DNA of 64,000 nt from Brasilonema angustatum HA4187-MV1. GTDB lineage: Bacteria; Cyanobacteriota; Cyanobacteriia; Cyanobacteriales; Nostocaceae. Position numbers and translations under genes: made by a program. Where the stretch lies: positions 1 to 64,000 of the forward strand of contig JAHHGV010000034.1 in the NCBI GenBank assembly GCA_019359695.1. The letters are read 5' to 3'. The notes beneath the pieces are model-generated. The model was not told the origin of the DNA. It did no database searches and was given only the letters and a program-made list of their open reading frames with translations. Each line of letters begins with the position of its first letter. Within the stretch, counting starts at the first letter, position 1. Of this stretch, positions 35,928-44,975 are shown piece after piece.

Positions 35928-36806
35928 TTAGCGCTCTAGCAATCGGTTACTCTGGATAACCAAATTTTTCTGAGGGGTTGCAATCACGTCTTCAGGAAAC
36001 TTTGCTAGATCTGTACCTCGCATGAAATCTGTTAATAAGGCAACTGTTGAATAAGAATCGATATTGGTTGCACCACTGTTTGTGACAATGTCGTCGTAAT
36101 GCACGGTTCTAAAGTCAAGACTCAAGCGTGTTAACCCCGATGTATTGGGAACAGCAGAGTGCATCTGCGCCCCTGAAAAGAGAATCAATCCGCTTGCTGG
36201 ACAGACGATCCGAATTTCCGGCTCGATTTCGATCTGTTTTTCTGGATGTGGAAATTCAGCCTCGCGGAAATTTGTTTTATAGTCTTTCTCAAACCCTCTG
36301 GAATCATTATTGACGGGCTGATTCCAGTAGCGGGGGTGAAATGCAACAGTACGCTCAGACTCCAAATCATAGATAGGAATCCACCAGTTAAGCAAGCACA
36401 TAGGGGCTGCATACCAAGTGTCACGGTGAGGATCATGGAAAAGACCTTCACCGTTAGGAAGATAACCTCTAGTGGGTGCCATCCGCAACTGAGGTAAATC
36501 AAAATAGGTTTTGCTTAAATCACATTCAAATTCCTTCAGGATTGCCTGAATCATCTGCTTGGTGTCAGGATGATTCATCAGTGTTTGCTTCAAGTCAGAC
36601 TCAATGGTCAGAAACTCATCTACAGGTAGACTATACTCCGCTTTTGTGGGATCGAGTGAACCAAATGCTTCCTTAACCAAATTCCGCACAAATTGGCTCA
36701 GATCAATGGTACTGGAACGTGGAGAGAAGACAAACAATTGTCCATTGTGAATTTGTTGTCGCCTGACTGTGTCGTTATTCAACGAATCAAAGTAAATCGT
36801 ATTCAC
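35928..36806 (-). CDS. Fe(II)/2-oxoglutarate-dependent oxygenase, phytanoyl-CoA type
   Basis: A 292-residue double-stranded beta-helix oxygenase. The metal triad is visible as His127-x-Asp129 in HDPHRDTWY and His216 in GAQMHSAVP, and Arg227 (SGLTRLSLDF) is positioned to bind 2-oxoglutarate. Such enzymes hydroxylate, halogenate or desaturate natural products. It sits between the methyltransferase and the MATE exporter, adjacent to both. The substrate would be the pathway intermediate made from aminodeoxychorismate, but that is not shown. Confidence 0.78.
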   Translation of the reverse strand: MNTIYFDSLNNDTVRRQQIHNGQLFVFSPRSSTIDLSQFVRNLVKEAFGSLDPTKAEYSLPVDEFLTIESDLKQTLMNHPDTKQMIQAILKEFECDLSKTYFDLPQLRMAPTRGYLPNGEGLFHDPHRDTWYAAPMCLLNWWIPIYDLESERTVAFHPRYWNQPVNNDSRGFEKDYKTNFREAEFPHPEKQIEIEPEIRIVCPASGLILFSGAQMHSAVPNTSGLTRLSLDFRTVHYDDIVTNSGATNIDSYSTVALLTDFMRGTDLAKFPEDVIATPQKNLVIQSNRLLER

Positions 36807-36851
36807 ATTAATTAACCCTTCAATTAAACTCAGTTTTACACAACTGGCATA

Positions 36852-37631
36852 CTATTTAATTCCTGTAACAGCATAAAAATTCCTAGTAAATAAGAATTCA
36901 TCTTCCTTGACTTGGTTAGTCAGAAATTCTAACCAAGCATCTGCTTGATCCGCAGGAAATCCTTCTGCAACAATCCAATTGCGAATCCGTTCAAAAAATG
37001 GACGATCAAAGTTGCGATCAATACGGACAGAAGCATCAACTTGAATATTTGTTAAACCTAGTTTCTTAAACATACTGGGCAACTTGCGCCCAATCCATCC
37101 ATCACTCCAATAATCAGCTGCCGCATTGAGAACCTTTCTAGTAAGCTGTTTTTCGCCCGGATATAGTACAGCAGTTTCAAAATCCTGATCCATGACAGCG
37201 ACCTTTCCTCCAGGTTTGGTCACTCTCACCATTTCTTTCAAGATATCTAGAGAGTTCGGCACATGAGCCAGAACAGTAGAAACATAGACTAAATCAAACG
37301 TGTCTGAAGGATAGGGTAATTGGCTGGCATCAGCTACCTGAATATGGAAGTCTGGAAAACGCTTAACAGCATTCGTAACTAGATATTCGTCAAGGTCAAC
37401 ACCATAAAAAGATGCCGAGGGTTCGCTCAGTTTCTGGCTACAAAAATTAAGTAAATGCCCTGTTCCACAACCGACATCCAGAATTTTGTTTGGCGTCAAA
37501 TCAGACAAAATACAACTAAAAAACCAAACAGAAATCGCTGTATAGTAAGTCTCAAATCGATCAAGTAAAACTTTTTCTCCAGCTATCCCTTGTTCCTCTG
37601 AAAGACCAGATATTCTAGCATCAAGAATCAT
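36852..37631 (-). CDS. Class I SAM-dependent methyltransferase
   Basis: A 259-residue methyltransferase of the UbiE/Methyltransf_11 kind. Motif I ILDVGCGTGHLLNFCSQKL, motif II region GVDLDEYLVTNAVKRF, post I ADASQLPYPSDTFDLVYVST, then MVRVTKPGGKVAVMDQDFE. It is the third gene of the aminodeoxychorismate cluster, 47 nt after the chorismate-mutase gene. O- or N-methylation of the product is likely, but the acceptor is unknown. Confidence 0.88.
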   Translation of the reverse strand: MILDARISGLSEEQGIAGEKVLLDRFETYYTAISVWFFSCILSDLTPNKILDVGCGTGHLLNFCSQKLSEPSASFYGVDLDEYLVTNAVKRFPDFHIQVADASQLPYPSDTFDLVYVSTVLAHVPNSLDILKEMVRVTKPGGKVAVMDQDFETAVLYPGEKQLTRKVLNAAADYWSDGWIGRKLPSMFKKLGLTNIQVDASVRIDRNFDRPFFERIRNWIVAEGFPADQADAWLEFLTNQVKEDEFLFTRNFYAVTGIK

Positions 37632-37678
37632 TACTTATTGTCCTTTCTATTATTTGCTATTTTTTGTAAACTTACGAC

Positions 37679-37957
37679 TTAATCTTTTTCAATTATGTCA
37701 TCTTCTATTCGACAACTTTCCTGAATAATTAAGTTGTACAGATTAAGCATAAAATCTTTACTGATTCTCTTCTGAAATCCTAAATCCTGACGACGCTTTT
37801 TAACTTCTTCCACTCGTCCCGGTTGCATCATAGGAATTTTTTCTTTTTTTTTGAAATGAGCGACTTCTCTACAAACTTCAAAGCGTTTACTTAACACTTC
37901 AATAATTTGCTCGTCTAAGGCATCGATTTCTTTTCTAAACTGTTCAAGTTGATTCAT
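37679..37957 (-). CDS. Chorismate mutase (AroQ fold), PapB-like
   Basis: A 92-residue AroQ helical protein. LEQFRKEIDALDEQIIEVLS then KRFEVCREVAHFKKKEKIPM place Arg8, Arg25 and Lys36-38 at the usual substrate-binding positions. The later D-x-x-R-E box of true chorismate mutases is replaced by QPGRVEE, keeping Arg48 only. Next to a PIKGT-type aminodeoxychorismate synthase, it could instead be a 4-amino-4-deoxychorismate mutase as PapB in p-aminophenylalanine pathways. That specificity is inference. Confidence 0.82.
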   Translation of the reverse strand: MNQLEQFRKEIDALDEQIIEVLSKRFEVCREVAHFKKKEKIPMMQPGRVEEVKKRRQDLGFQKRISKDFMLNLYNLIIQESCRIEDDIIEKD

Positions 37958-38165
37958 CGCTGATTTTTACCTTTATATAGGAATCCGGTTTGATTTGGTG
38001 AAATTGTTTATTAAGGGAGGGAATAGGGAACTGTTAACAGGGAACAGGAAAAAAGGCTCTTTAAGTGTACTGATTTTTTTAAGCGCAAAGCGCAGGCACT
38101 TTCACAAAAATCAAATATTAGTCCTATATATCATACACATTTCCATTCTCTTTTTCTCTCCTGAT

Positions 38166-40327
38166 TTACGTAGTTAGTTTTTCATAATTATCAGCAGTTG
38201 TTGTTTCTATTTCTAGAATAGAATACATATCTGGTTCAAACTTTCCCTGGATCGTCATTACCATAGTTTGGATTAAAGCTTTCGCTTTGAGTAGCGTTTC
38301 CTGAAACTCCATCTCAGGATTAGAAAGCGCGATAATTCCGCCACCGATACCAATGGAGGTTTGATGAGGAGTCAAAACAGCAGTCCGAATGACAATATTC
38401 AAATCAGCTGAACCATTCAAACCCAAAAAGCCGATAGCTCCGGAATACACCCCTCGCGCCTCTTGTTCTAAGCGATCAATAATTTGCATGGTGCGGATTT
38501 TGGGTGCGCCAGTCATCGATCCCCCTGGAAATGATGCCTGAATGCAATCCACCGCTTGTAAGTCTGATCGCAACTGCCCTCGTACCGTTGTTACTAACTG
38601 ATGTACTGTTGCATAGGTTTCTACATCCATTAATTTTGGTACGTAGACACTACCAACTTCACAGACTCGTCCCAAATCATTGCGTAACAAATCCACAATC
38701 ATCAGATTTTCAGCCCGATCTTTTTCGCTGTTGCGTAACTGTTCCCGTAGGACAAAATCTTCTTCTGGGGTTTTTCCTCGCGGTAGCGTTCCTTTTATGG
38801 GCTTAGTTTCTACCCATTTTTTTCGATCAATCTTGAGAAACCGTTCTGGAGATGAGCAGGCGATCGCAAAATCACCAAAGCGCAAAAATGCAGAGTAGGG
38901 AGCAGGATTGATTTGACGTAATGTGCGATAAAATGTCAATGGATCGGGAGTCGCATGGGTGTAAAGCTGATTCGTCAGGCAAACTTGATAGGTTTCTCCT
39001 TCGTGAATTTCGTCCAAGCATTGATGAATATTTTGGATGTAAGTCTGGTAAGTGCGATGCAAATAGAACTTAATTGGCTCTTGATTTCCCTGAGGTACCA
39101 TCGTTGGCAGAGGAGCAAGGGTTTCGAGTTGTTGTTGGATAGTTCAAACCAAGTTTCTACTTCTTGTGTTTGTCCTTTTTTGACTAATTGCAGCAAATAA
39201 AGACACTGTTCTTGATGATCGATAGCAATCATGCGATCGGCAAGTAAGAAAATAGCATCCGGTAAGGGGGACGAATGTACTAATTGCGCTCCGCACTCTG
39301 CCTTGAGTTCATAACCAAAATAGCCAACAAACCCACAGTTAAAATCAAAAGGTAGATCATCCGATTGACAACACCGATAGTCTATTTCCCGCTTTAGATA
39401 TTTAAAAATACTTTCACTGCGACGGATCACGGTATCTGATTGTGTGATCGTGAGTTCTTGCGTTTGGGTATAATAGCGTACCAATAGACTGTTTGCTCCA
39501 CTCCCATCGCCCATAAATGAAAAGCGAGATAAACCAGGTTCTACACGGCTACTATCTAACCAAAAAGCATTTGGTGCATCCCGAAACATCTGTACAAATA
39601 TTTGTTCTGTTTCTGGGCAAATATTTAACTTGCGTGTATACAGTTCAAACTTTTCAGACTGTTTTTGCTCAGGATTATTTATAGCAGAACTAACAGATCC
39701 ATATCCTGTAAAATACCGCTTTGCTGAACTTCTTGATAGTTTCTTCGTAAATTGTAGCGTTATATCTCTAAAGTTTTCGAGTAATTTTTGCCCATATTCT
39801 GTGCAGATAGACTCTGGGTGAAACTGCACACCCCAAAAGGGTAAATACCGATGACGCAATCCCATCACCAGCCCTGCTTCAGTCCAAGCAATCTTTTCTA
39901 AACACTCAGGTAGTTCATCAGCTACTAACAAAGAGTGATAACGCACTACTGAAAACTGATTGGGAATGCCTTGAAACAATTCAGAACCATTGTGAAAAAT
40001 TTTACTGAGTCTACCATGTCGAACTTCCGGGGCATGAATCACCCTACCACCATGTAAGTAGCCAAGTCCTTGATGTCCCAGACAAACTCCCAGCAAGGGC
40101 ATATTCACATTCTCAATTATCTGTCGGCAAACTCCAAAATCTGCCGATTTCTCTGGACGACCAGGCCCTGGAGAAATTACAATATTGTCAAATGCAATCT
40201 CTTTGATTTCATCCCACATCATCCGATCATTACGAATTACTAAAGGCAGTTCTCCATTTACTTCCCCAATCATTTGGTACAGATTAAAAGTATAAGAGTC
40301 ATAGTTATCAATAATTAATGTTCGCAT
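38166..40327 (-). pseudogene. Aminodeoxychorismate synthase, PabA-PabB fusion, one frameshift
   Basis: The N-terminal part (40327 to about 39140) is a class I glutamine amidotransferase with nucleophile Cys in GVCLGHQGLGYLHGG and the FHPES His-Glu pair, followed by the start of the chorismate-binding subunit. The second part (about 39137 to 38166) carries [10 protein letters not shown], the diagnostic PIKGT (Lys nucleophile of aminodeoxychorismate synthase; anthranilate synthases have PIAGT), [20 protein letters not shown] and [11 protein letters not shown]. The frame shifts at about 39137 in CCAACAACAAC, where one base is missing. All catalytic residues of both halves are intact, so the break is very recent, a sequencing error, or a translational frameshift. 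Confidence 0.85.
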
Positions 40328-40569
40328 GAAAAAGTAACAGCAAAATATTTACGGTTCAATCAAAATTCAAAAGTAATAATAAATATATCAACTAACGAGT
40401 AGGTTTGACATTACAGATAATCAAGAATATTATCATCAAGCAACTAACTTAGTTTCAACATTTCGATAAGGATATGGCGTTTGCGATCATTAATCTTTTC
40501 GGTGGATACTAGACATATAACCCTGCTTTTTGAGTCGTTTTAACTGTTTGTAAGTCCATAAGTCCTATT
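40328..40569. other. Upstream region of the aminodeoxychorismate cluster
   Basis: About 240 AT-rich bases with no coding signal. The promoter of the 40327 gene should lie here; no boxes were recognised with confidence. Confidence 0.4.
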
Positions 40570-40673
40570 AACCCAAGTTGCTAGTTACTCTTGTAGGCGA
40601 TACGCGGAGCGTGACGCCTTTGGCGTATCGCAAAGTACCGCCAGAATTTTATAACCCGCAACTTGGGCTTTGC
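40570..40673. repeat. Inverted-repeat element with CCCAAGTTGC ends
   Basis: ACCCAAGTTGC at about 40572 faces GCAACTTGGGC at about 40662. Between them is a palindromic GCGATACGC...GCGTATCGC insert. A related AACCCAAGTTGCGGGTTAT lies alone at 55743-55761. Confidence 0.65.
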
Positions 40674-40804
40674 AACCGTGACGTAGTGAGGTATAACCTG
40701 TGATTAAAAAGACCAGCATACAAGAGAGGGTAATTCCCGTAAATTGGTCAGGTACAGGAGGGCTAGGAACTGTAACTTAATTCCTACCCAAAGGAACGAG
40801 ATTG

Positions 40805-40996
40805 CTACTGATTTTTGGGTAGTTCTGAGATAAGTTGTTCGACAAAACCTCTCAGCCGTTCTTGCCAGTCAAGAACGGCTTTTAGCTTTTCTTTCTGTCC
40901 CTCATACCCTCTAAATGCAATCACTTCTTTGTCTAGAGGTCGTTTTAGCCTTTTTTTTGCGCCAAGCTGGTTATTCTTCTGAAATGGCATTTTCAT
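40805..40996 (-). CDS. Hypothetical basic protein, 63 residues
   Basis: Not recognised by name. Strongly basic head (KNNQLGAKKRLKRPLDKEV) and a helical tail (LKAVLDWQERLRGFVEQLIS). It is divergent from the tnpB gene, whose ATG lies 51 bp away, so it may regulate or accompany the insertion sequence. ATG at 40996 or the internal Met at 40990. Confidence 0.5.
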   Translation of the reverse strand: MKMPFQKNNQLGAKKRLKRPLDKEVIAFRGYEGQKEKLKAVLDWQERLRGFVEQLISELPKNQ

Positions 40997-41047
40997 TGTT
41001 TGGAGTGTAAGTTAACATACATATAGCATTAATAAAAGGTCGGTTCA

Positions 41048-42196
41048 ATGCTCTTAGGTTTCAAAACAGAACTAAAGCTCAACAACGTACAACGCACTGC
41101 ATTGATGAAGCATTGTGGAGTAGCACGCCATGCTTGGAATTGGGGACTTGGACTGACCAAACAGATTTTGGATCACAACAAAACTAATCCTGACTCCAAG
41201 ATTAAATTCCCTAGTGCTATAGACCTCCATAAGTGGTTAGTGGCACTGGTGAAATCTGAGCACGAGTGGTACTACGAAGTCAGCAAGTCCACTCCACAAC
41301 AGGCATTAATGGCGTTGCGTGAATCTTGGAAACGCTGTTTCAATAAGACTGCTGGCGTTCCTAAGTTCAAGAAGAAAGGTAGGCGTGACTCTTTCACACT
41401 TGAAGGTACAGTCAAAATCTTGGGCAACAATAAAATTCAAGTGCCTGTGATTGGAATTTTCAAAACTTATGAACGACTACCGCAGGTTAAGCCAAAGTCT
41501 GTTACCATCAGTCGTCAAGCTGATAGGTGGTTTATTAGTTTCCGGTTTGAAATCGAAACTCAAGAATCCAGCCATACAGACGTTGTAGGCGTTGACCTTG
41601 GTGTCAAAACTTTGGCGATCCTCTCAACTGGGGAGGTAGTAGAAGGAGCTAAGTCCTACAAAAAGTACGAGGCGAAACTATCCAGAATGCAGTGGTTGAA
41701 CCGCCATAAAGTCATCGGCTCAGCTAACTGGAAGAAAGCACAACTCAAAATTGCTAGGTTACATGCTCACATAGCCAACATCCGCAAAGATACATTACAT
41801 AAGCTAACAACACTGCTTGCCAAAAACCACGGCACAGTAGTAATTGAGGATTTGAACGTATCAGGAATGTTGGCAAACCACAAGCTAGCCAAAGCAATTG
41901 CGGACATGGGATTTTACGAGTTTCGACGCCAACTAACCTACAAGTGCGAGTTGTACGGCTCCAAGTTGGTTGTAGTTGACCGATGGTTTCCAAGTTCTAA
42001 GACATGCTCTAATTGTGGAACCAAGAAAGAAACACTTCACCTGAAAGAGCGAGTGTTTAAATGTGGTGAGCAGCGCCTTGCGGGGGTTCCCCCCGTTGTG
42101 GCGACTGCGAACCCGCAGGGTCACTGCGGTTTTGTCATTGACCGTGACTTGAATGCCGCAATCAACCTTAAGAATTTGTACGTATCCGGCAGTTAG
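41048..42196 (+). CDS. tnpB: TnpB RNA-guided nuclease, zinc ribbon interrupted by a repeat
   Basis: An IS1341/IS605-group TnpB, ancestor-like relative of Cas12. RuvC residues Asp183 (GVDLGVKTLA), Glu267 (VVIEDLNV) and Asp365/367 (IDRDLNAAINL) are intact, as is the N-terminal KTELKLNNVQRTALMKHCGV with the DNA-binding helices. The zinc ribbon should be CxxC...CxxC: C320-x2-C323 is normal, but C339 and C360 are 20 residues apart because about 18 residues (GEQRLAGVPPVVATANPQGH) are encoded by an in-frame palindromic repeat. No tnpA is adjacent. Activity is uncertain. The 3' end and following bases should contain the guide RNA. Confidence 0.88.
   Translation: MLLGFKTELKLNNVQRTALMKHCGVARHAWNWGLGLTKQILDHNKTNPDSKIKFPSAIDLHKWLVALVKSEHEWYYEVSKSTPQQALMALRESWKRCFNKTAGVPKFKKKGRRDSFTLEGTVKILGNNKIQVPVIGIFKTYERLPQVKPKSVTISRQADRWFISFRFEIETQESSHTDVVGVDLGVKTLAILSTGEVVEGAKSYKKYEAKLSRMQWLNRHKVIGSANWKKAQLKIARLHAHIANIRKDTLHKLTTLLAKNHGTVVIEDLNVSGMLANHKLAKAIADMGFYEFRRQLTYKCELYGSKLVVVDRWFPSSKTCSNCGTKKETLHLKERVFKCGEQRLAGVPPVVATANPQGHCGFVIDRDLNAAINLKNLYVSGS
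42065..42126 (+). repeat. Palindromic repeat inserted in frame inside tnpB
   Basis: CAGCGCCTTGCGGGGGTTCC followed by CCCCGTTG and a GCGAACCCGCAGGG palindrome. Removing it restores a C-x2-C zinc knuckle. A multiple-of-3 length keeps the frame open. Confidence 0.7.
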
Positions 42197-42290
42197 TCGG
42201 TGAGTGCCTGTGGACTGGATAACGCCGACGTTACCAGAATGAAGCAGGAATTAATCAAAGCCCAGAGTAAATATTTCCAGCAATGGGTAG
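42120..42290 (+). ncRNA. Probable guide (omega) RNA and right end of the TnpB element
   Basis: In TnpB elements the guide RNA covers the 3' end of tnpB and the element's right end. After the stop (42194-42196) comes CGGTGAGTGCCTGTGGACTG and ACGCCGACGTTACCAG, with short stems. The exact 3' end, where the guide begins, cannot be fixed here. Family knowledge plus position only. Confidence 0.35.
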
Positions 42291-42333
42291 CTTTGGGCAG
42301 GAATTATATAACGGTTGCACCTAAACTGAGTGA

Positions 42334-42588
42334 TCAATCTGCTTGAGACAGACCGAAGCCAATTACACAAATTGGTGGCATGAGCGCGACAGCAATTGCC
42401 GTACCAGCTAAACTAGAAGAAATTTTCGGCTGTACTTTGGCATAGCCACTGATTGCCCCAGCAGCGATCGCAATTCCCAAATCTAGTAAGGTTGGTTGAC
42501 AGCGGGCTACAACTTCGCTGCCAAATTCTGGAAGTCCCACCAGAGAACCGATTAACCAAGCTAAAACAACTGCTACAAGCGTTAACAA
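42334..42588 (-). pseudogene. DUF389 membrane protein fragment
   Basis: The frame reads AVVLAWLIGSLVGLPEFGSE, then PTLLDLGIAIAAGAISGYAK and SLAGTAIAVALMPPICVIGF, the core of the DUF389 (TIGR00341) membrane family. Homologues run to 300 or more residues; here about 80 remain, the 5' part is lost, and SQAD with a stop replaces the rest. It was probably cut by the TnpB element or a deletion next to it. Confidence 0.65.
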
Positions 42589-42710
42589 TCGCCAATTTTA
42601 TTGGCCCAGATTTTCCACAAGATATCTTGTTTGGGTTGCATCCATAAAGCTGAACTCTGTGTCCACCCTTCGTAATTGGCGAAGGTATTGTTGTACCAAC
42701 TTAGTTAACA

Positions 42711-43421
42711 ATGATTCAAAGTTTAACTATCATTCTCAACGCTCTACCAAATTTACTTTTTGGCGCTGTAGTCACACTTGAGATTACCGCGCTTTCAGTT
42801 GTTTTTGGTATGATTGGCGGTTCGTTGATCGGAATTGCCCGACTTTCGCCCCTTGTACCCTTGCGCTGGGTAACTCGCGCTTATGTTGATTTTTTTCGTG
42901 GTACGCCTCTGCTTGTGCAGATTTTTATGATTTACTTTGGTTTGCCAGCACTGGCTCAAAGCATTGGCATACCTCTGCGTTTTGACCGTTTACTTGCTGC
43001 TGTCGTTGCTTTGAGCCTCAACTCTGCTGCATATATAGGTGAAATTGTTCGTGCTGGAATTCAATCTATTGAACCAGGACAAGCAGAAGCCGCAAACTCG
43101 CTGGGTATGAGTGAAGTGCAAACCATGCGCTACATCATCTTTCCCCAAGCGTTACGCCGTATGATTCCACCACTTGGAAATGAATTTATTACCTTGCTTA
43201 AAGATACCAGTCTGGTAGCAGTTATCGGCTTTGAAGAATTATTCCGACGCGGTCAATTAATTGTAGCTGACACTTATCGTTCTTTCGAGATTTACACTGC
43301 AGTTGCGTTGGTTTATCTGGTTCTCACCTTAGCAGCATCCCAATTTTTCTCTCGTCTAGAAGTTTGGATGAACCCAATCAAGCGTAAGAAAGCAAGCCAA
43401 AAAAGATTGAGTTCACCATAA
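42711..43421 (+). CDS. Polar amino-acid ABC transporter permease
   Basis: A 236-residue inner-membrane permease of the HisM/GlnP type, with five or so helices and the EAA loop NSLGMSEVQTMRYIIFPQAL that docks the ATPase. The N-terminus has LLFGAVVTLEITALSVVFGM and the periplasmic DFFRGTPLLVQIFMIYFGLP. No ATPase or binding protein is adjacent. The orphan ATPase at 31939 and binding protein at 33100 are likely partners, because the three together make one complete importer. Confidence 0.9.
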   Translation: MIQSLTIILNALPNLLFGAVVTLEITALSVVFGMIGGSLIGIARLSPLVPLRWVTRAYVDFFRGTPLLVQIFMIYFGLPALAQSIGIPLRFDRLLAAVVALSLNSAAYIGEIVRAGIQSIEPGQAEAANSLGMSEVQTMRYIIFPQALRRMIPPLGNEFITLLKDTSLVAVIGFEELFRRGQLIVADTYRSFEIYTAVALVYLVLTLAASQFFSRLEVWMNPIKRKKASQKRLSSP

Positions 43422-43458
43422 GTTATATTTGGGCTATTTTTGACCTCGCCTCTGGTTT

Positions 43459-43635
43459 TTAACTTTCCAACACATTTAAACCTGCTTCCTTTTCTATTCT
43501 GTCTAAAGCCCTCTTCGCTCTCAAAACAACTCGCAAATAGGCTACTTGATTACTCCAAGCCAAACGAGGTAACAGAGGTGCTTGAGAGTCTACCTGAGTT
43601 TGGGAGTTAGTAATAGTTGTATTTTCTTCAGACAT
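43459..43635 (-). CDS. Small accessory protein of the radical SAM cluster (PlpY-like by position)
   Basis: 58 residues from the ATG at 43635: MSEENTTITNSQTQVDSQAP followed by LLPRLAWSNQVAYLRVVLRA and KRALDRIEKEAG, a single amphipathic helix with a basic face. The ATG lies 2 nt beyond the radical SAM stop, so it is translationally coupled. Spliceotide clusters pair the enzyme (PlpX) with a small partner (PlpY), and this gene has the right place and size. Sequence similarity to PlpY cannot be judged here. The open frame to 43692 overlaps the enzyme gene and is not the likely start. Confidence 0.6.
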   Translation of the reverse strand: MSEENTTITNSQTQVDSQAPLLPRLAWSNQVAYLRVVLRAKRALDRIEKEAGLNVLES

Positions 43636-43637
43636 GA

Positions 43638-44891
43638 TTAATGGGTTGTTAATGAAGGGACTGATAATTCTTGTTGCCAACTTTGTGACCATTGAATGCG
43701 ATCGCCACTAAACTGAAGTGGATCATTGACTGGCAAAGGAGCATCAATTGCTTCCTCAACCAGAGCAAACTCGCCGTTATCAAACGGGTTTCCCTCCGCC
43801 TTATGCTGGAGAAACACTCGCTCGCGAACACCACGTTTTGCTTGCGTTAAAGCACGGTGATGACAGTAAGGATTATTACCTCTTTTGTCAAAGAAAACGT
43901 GAGCAGTCCAAGAGCAACCACCACGACAGAGTTGAGCAAATTCACAAGTCTTACAGAAACCCCAAAGATGATCTGTTCCTTTAGGAGTATCAGCTCCGAG
44001 ATTAAATCGTAATTCCTCTGCCTCTTCAATGATTGTTCCCAGTGAGTGGTCACGGATGTTACCTCCGGTGTATGCTGAAGTCGGCAGTGAAGGACAACCT
44101 TTGATTGCACCATCGGCTTCAATGCCCAAAGTAGCCAGTCCGGCGTTGCATCCCTGCCAGAAAGCCCAAGCATGTCCTCCCCGCAGCAGTCGTTCGTAGG
44201 GACCGTAATAGCCGATATTATTTCCTGGCTGCACCTGCACTCCTTCTTCCTGGGCGCGTTGAGCAACACGAGCTATCATTGGATAGACATCCAGCAGTTC
44301 ATATGGTTGCAGCAGAATGTCACTATTATCCGCTGCATTGCCCATTGGGACTGTTAACTGAATCTGCCAAGCAAAAATACCAGCATCACGGATACGCTCA
44401 TAGATTTGGGGAAATTCCGGTGCAGATAAGCGATTGATTTGAGTGTTGCAGCCAAAGATAATACCAGCTTCCTTAAGATGGCTCATGGTCTTAAACGCCC
44501 ATTCCCAAGAGCCTTTTCTACCCCTGAGGCGATCGTGAGTCGCTTCTAAGCCATCAACCGAAACAGACACTACACTAATTCCAGCTTCCTTCATCCGGCG
44601 TGCAGTATCTAAGGTGATACCATAACCACCAGTCGTCATGCCACAACGCATTCCAGCATTGGTAATAGCAGAGGCAATTTCCAACCAATCAGGACGCAGA
44701 AAAGCCTCACCCCCAATTATGGTGACTTCTGTAATCCCGACTTCCGCCATTTGTTTGACTAAATCAAGGGCTTCTTCTGTAGAAAGTTCTTTCGCCCTTG
44801 TGTGCCCTGCACGAGAACCGCAATGCTGACAAGCTAAATTGCACTTCAGCGTTATTTCCCAAACCGCATAACTCACTCTGCGATAAGTCAT
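43638..44891 (-). CDS. Radical SAM/SPASM peptide-modifying enzyme, splicease-like
   Basis: Radical SAM enzyme with the [4Fe-4S] motif CNLACQHC (Cys17, Cys21, Cys24 from ATG 44891), GGEAFLRPDW, and a SPASM/twitch region with many cysteines: FWQGCNAGLATLGIEADGAI, KGCPSLP, GFCKTCEFAQLCRGGCSW, NPYCHH. Its neighbours are three Nif11-type precursors with Leu/Met-Tyr-Gly motifs, the context of PlpX splicease, which removes tyramine from an X-Tyr-Gly site to leave an alpha-keto-beta-amino acid. A TTG at 44918 is in frame; ATG at 44891 has GAGG at 9 nt. Enzyme class is certain; the splicease role is strong inference. Confidence 0.85.
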   Translation of the reverse strand: MTYRRVSYAVWEITLKCNLACQHCGSRAGHTRAKELSTEEALDLVKQMAEVGITEVTIIGGEAFLRPDWLEIASAITNAGMRCGMTTGGYGITLDTARRMKEAGISVVSVSVDGLEATHDRLRGRKGSWEWAFKTMSHLKEAGIIFGCNTQINRLSAPEFPQIYERIRDAGIFAWQIQLTVPMGNAADNSDILLQPYELLDVYPMIARVAQRAQEEGVQVQPGNNIGYYGPYERLLRGGHAWAFWQGCNAGLATLGIEADGAIKGCPSLPTSAYTGGNIRDHSLGTIIEEAEELRFNLGADTPKGTDHLWGFCKTCEFAQLCRGGCSWTAHVFFDKRGNNPYCHHRALTQAKRGVRERVFLQHKAEGNPFDNGEFALVEEAIDAPLPVNDPLQFSGDRIQWSQSWQQELSVPSLTTH

Positions 44892-44924
44892 TGAAATACC
44901 CTCAGCTAATTTGTTCAAATAGGG

Positions 44925-44975
44925 ACAGACTTATGCATCCGTCCCAAAAAACACAAGCTTATTGCTCAAGCTTTT
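44925..44975 (-). terminator. Double-hairpin terminator of precursor 1
   Basis: On the minus strand AAGCTT-N7-AAGCTT is followed by GTGTTTTTT, then GGGACGGA pairs with TCTGTCCC. The same AAGCTT hairpin and T-run ends each of the three precursor genes (also about 45783-45810 and 46515-46545). Confidence 0.7.

Noticed and set aside
42229-42345. Plus-strand frame VTRMKQELIKAQSKYFQQW and on to a TGA
   Set aside because: Overlaps the likely TnpB guide-RNA end and a DUF389 remnant on the other strand; coding origin cannot be shown.
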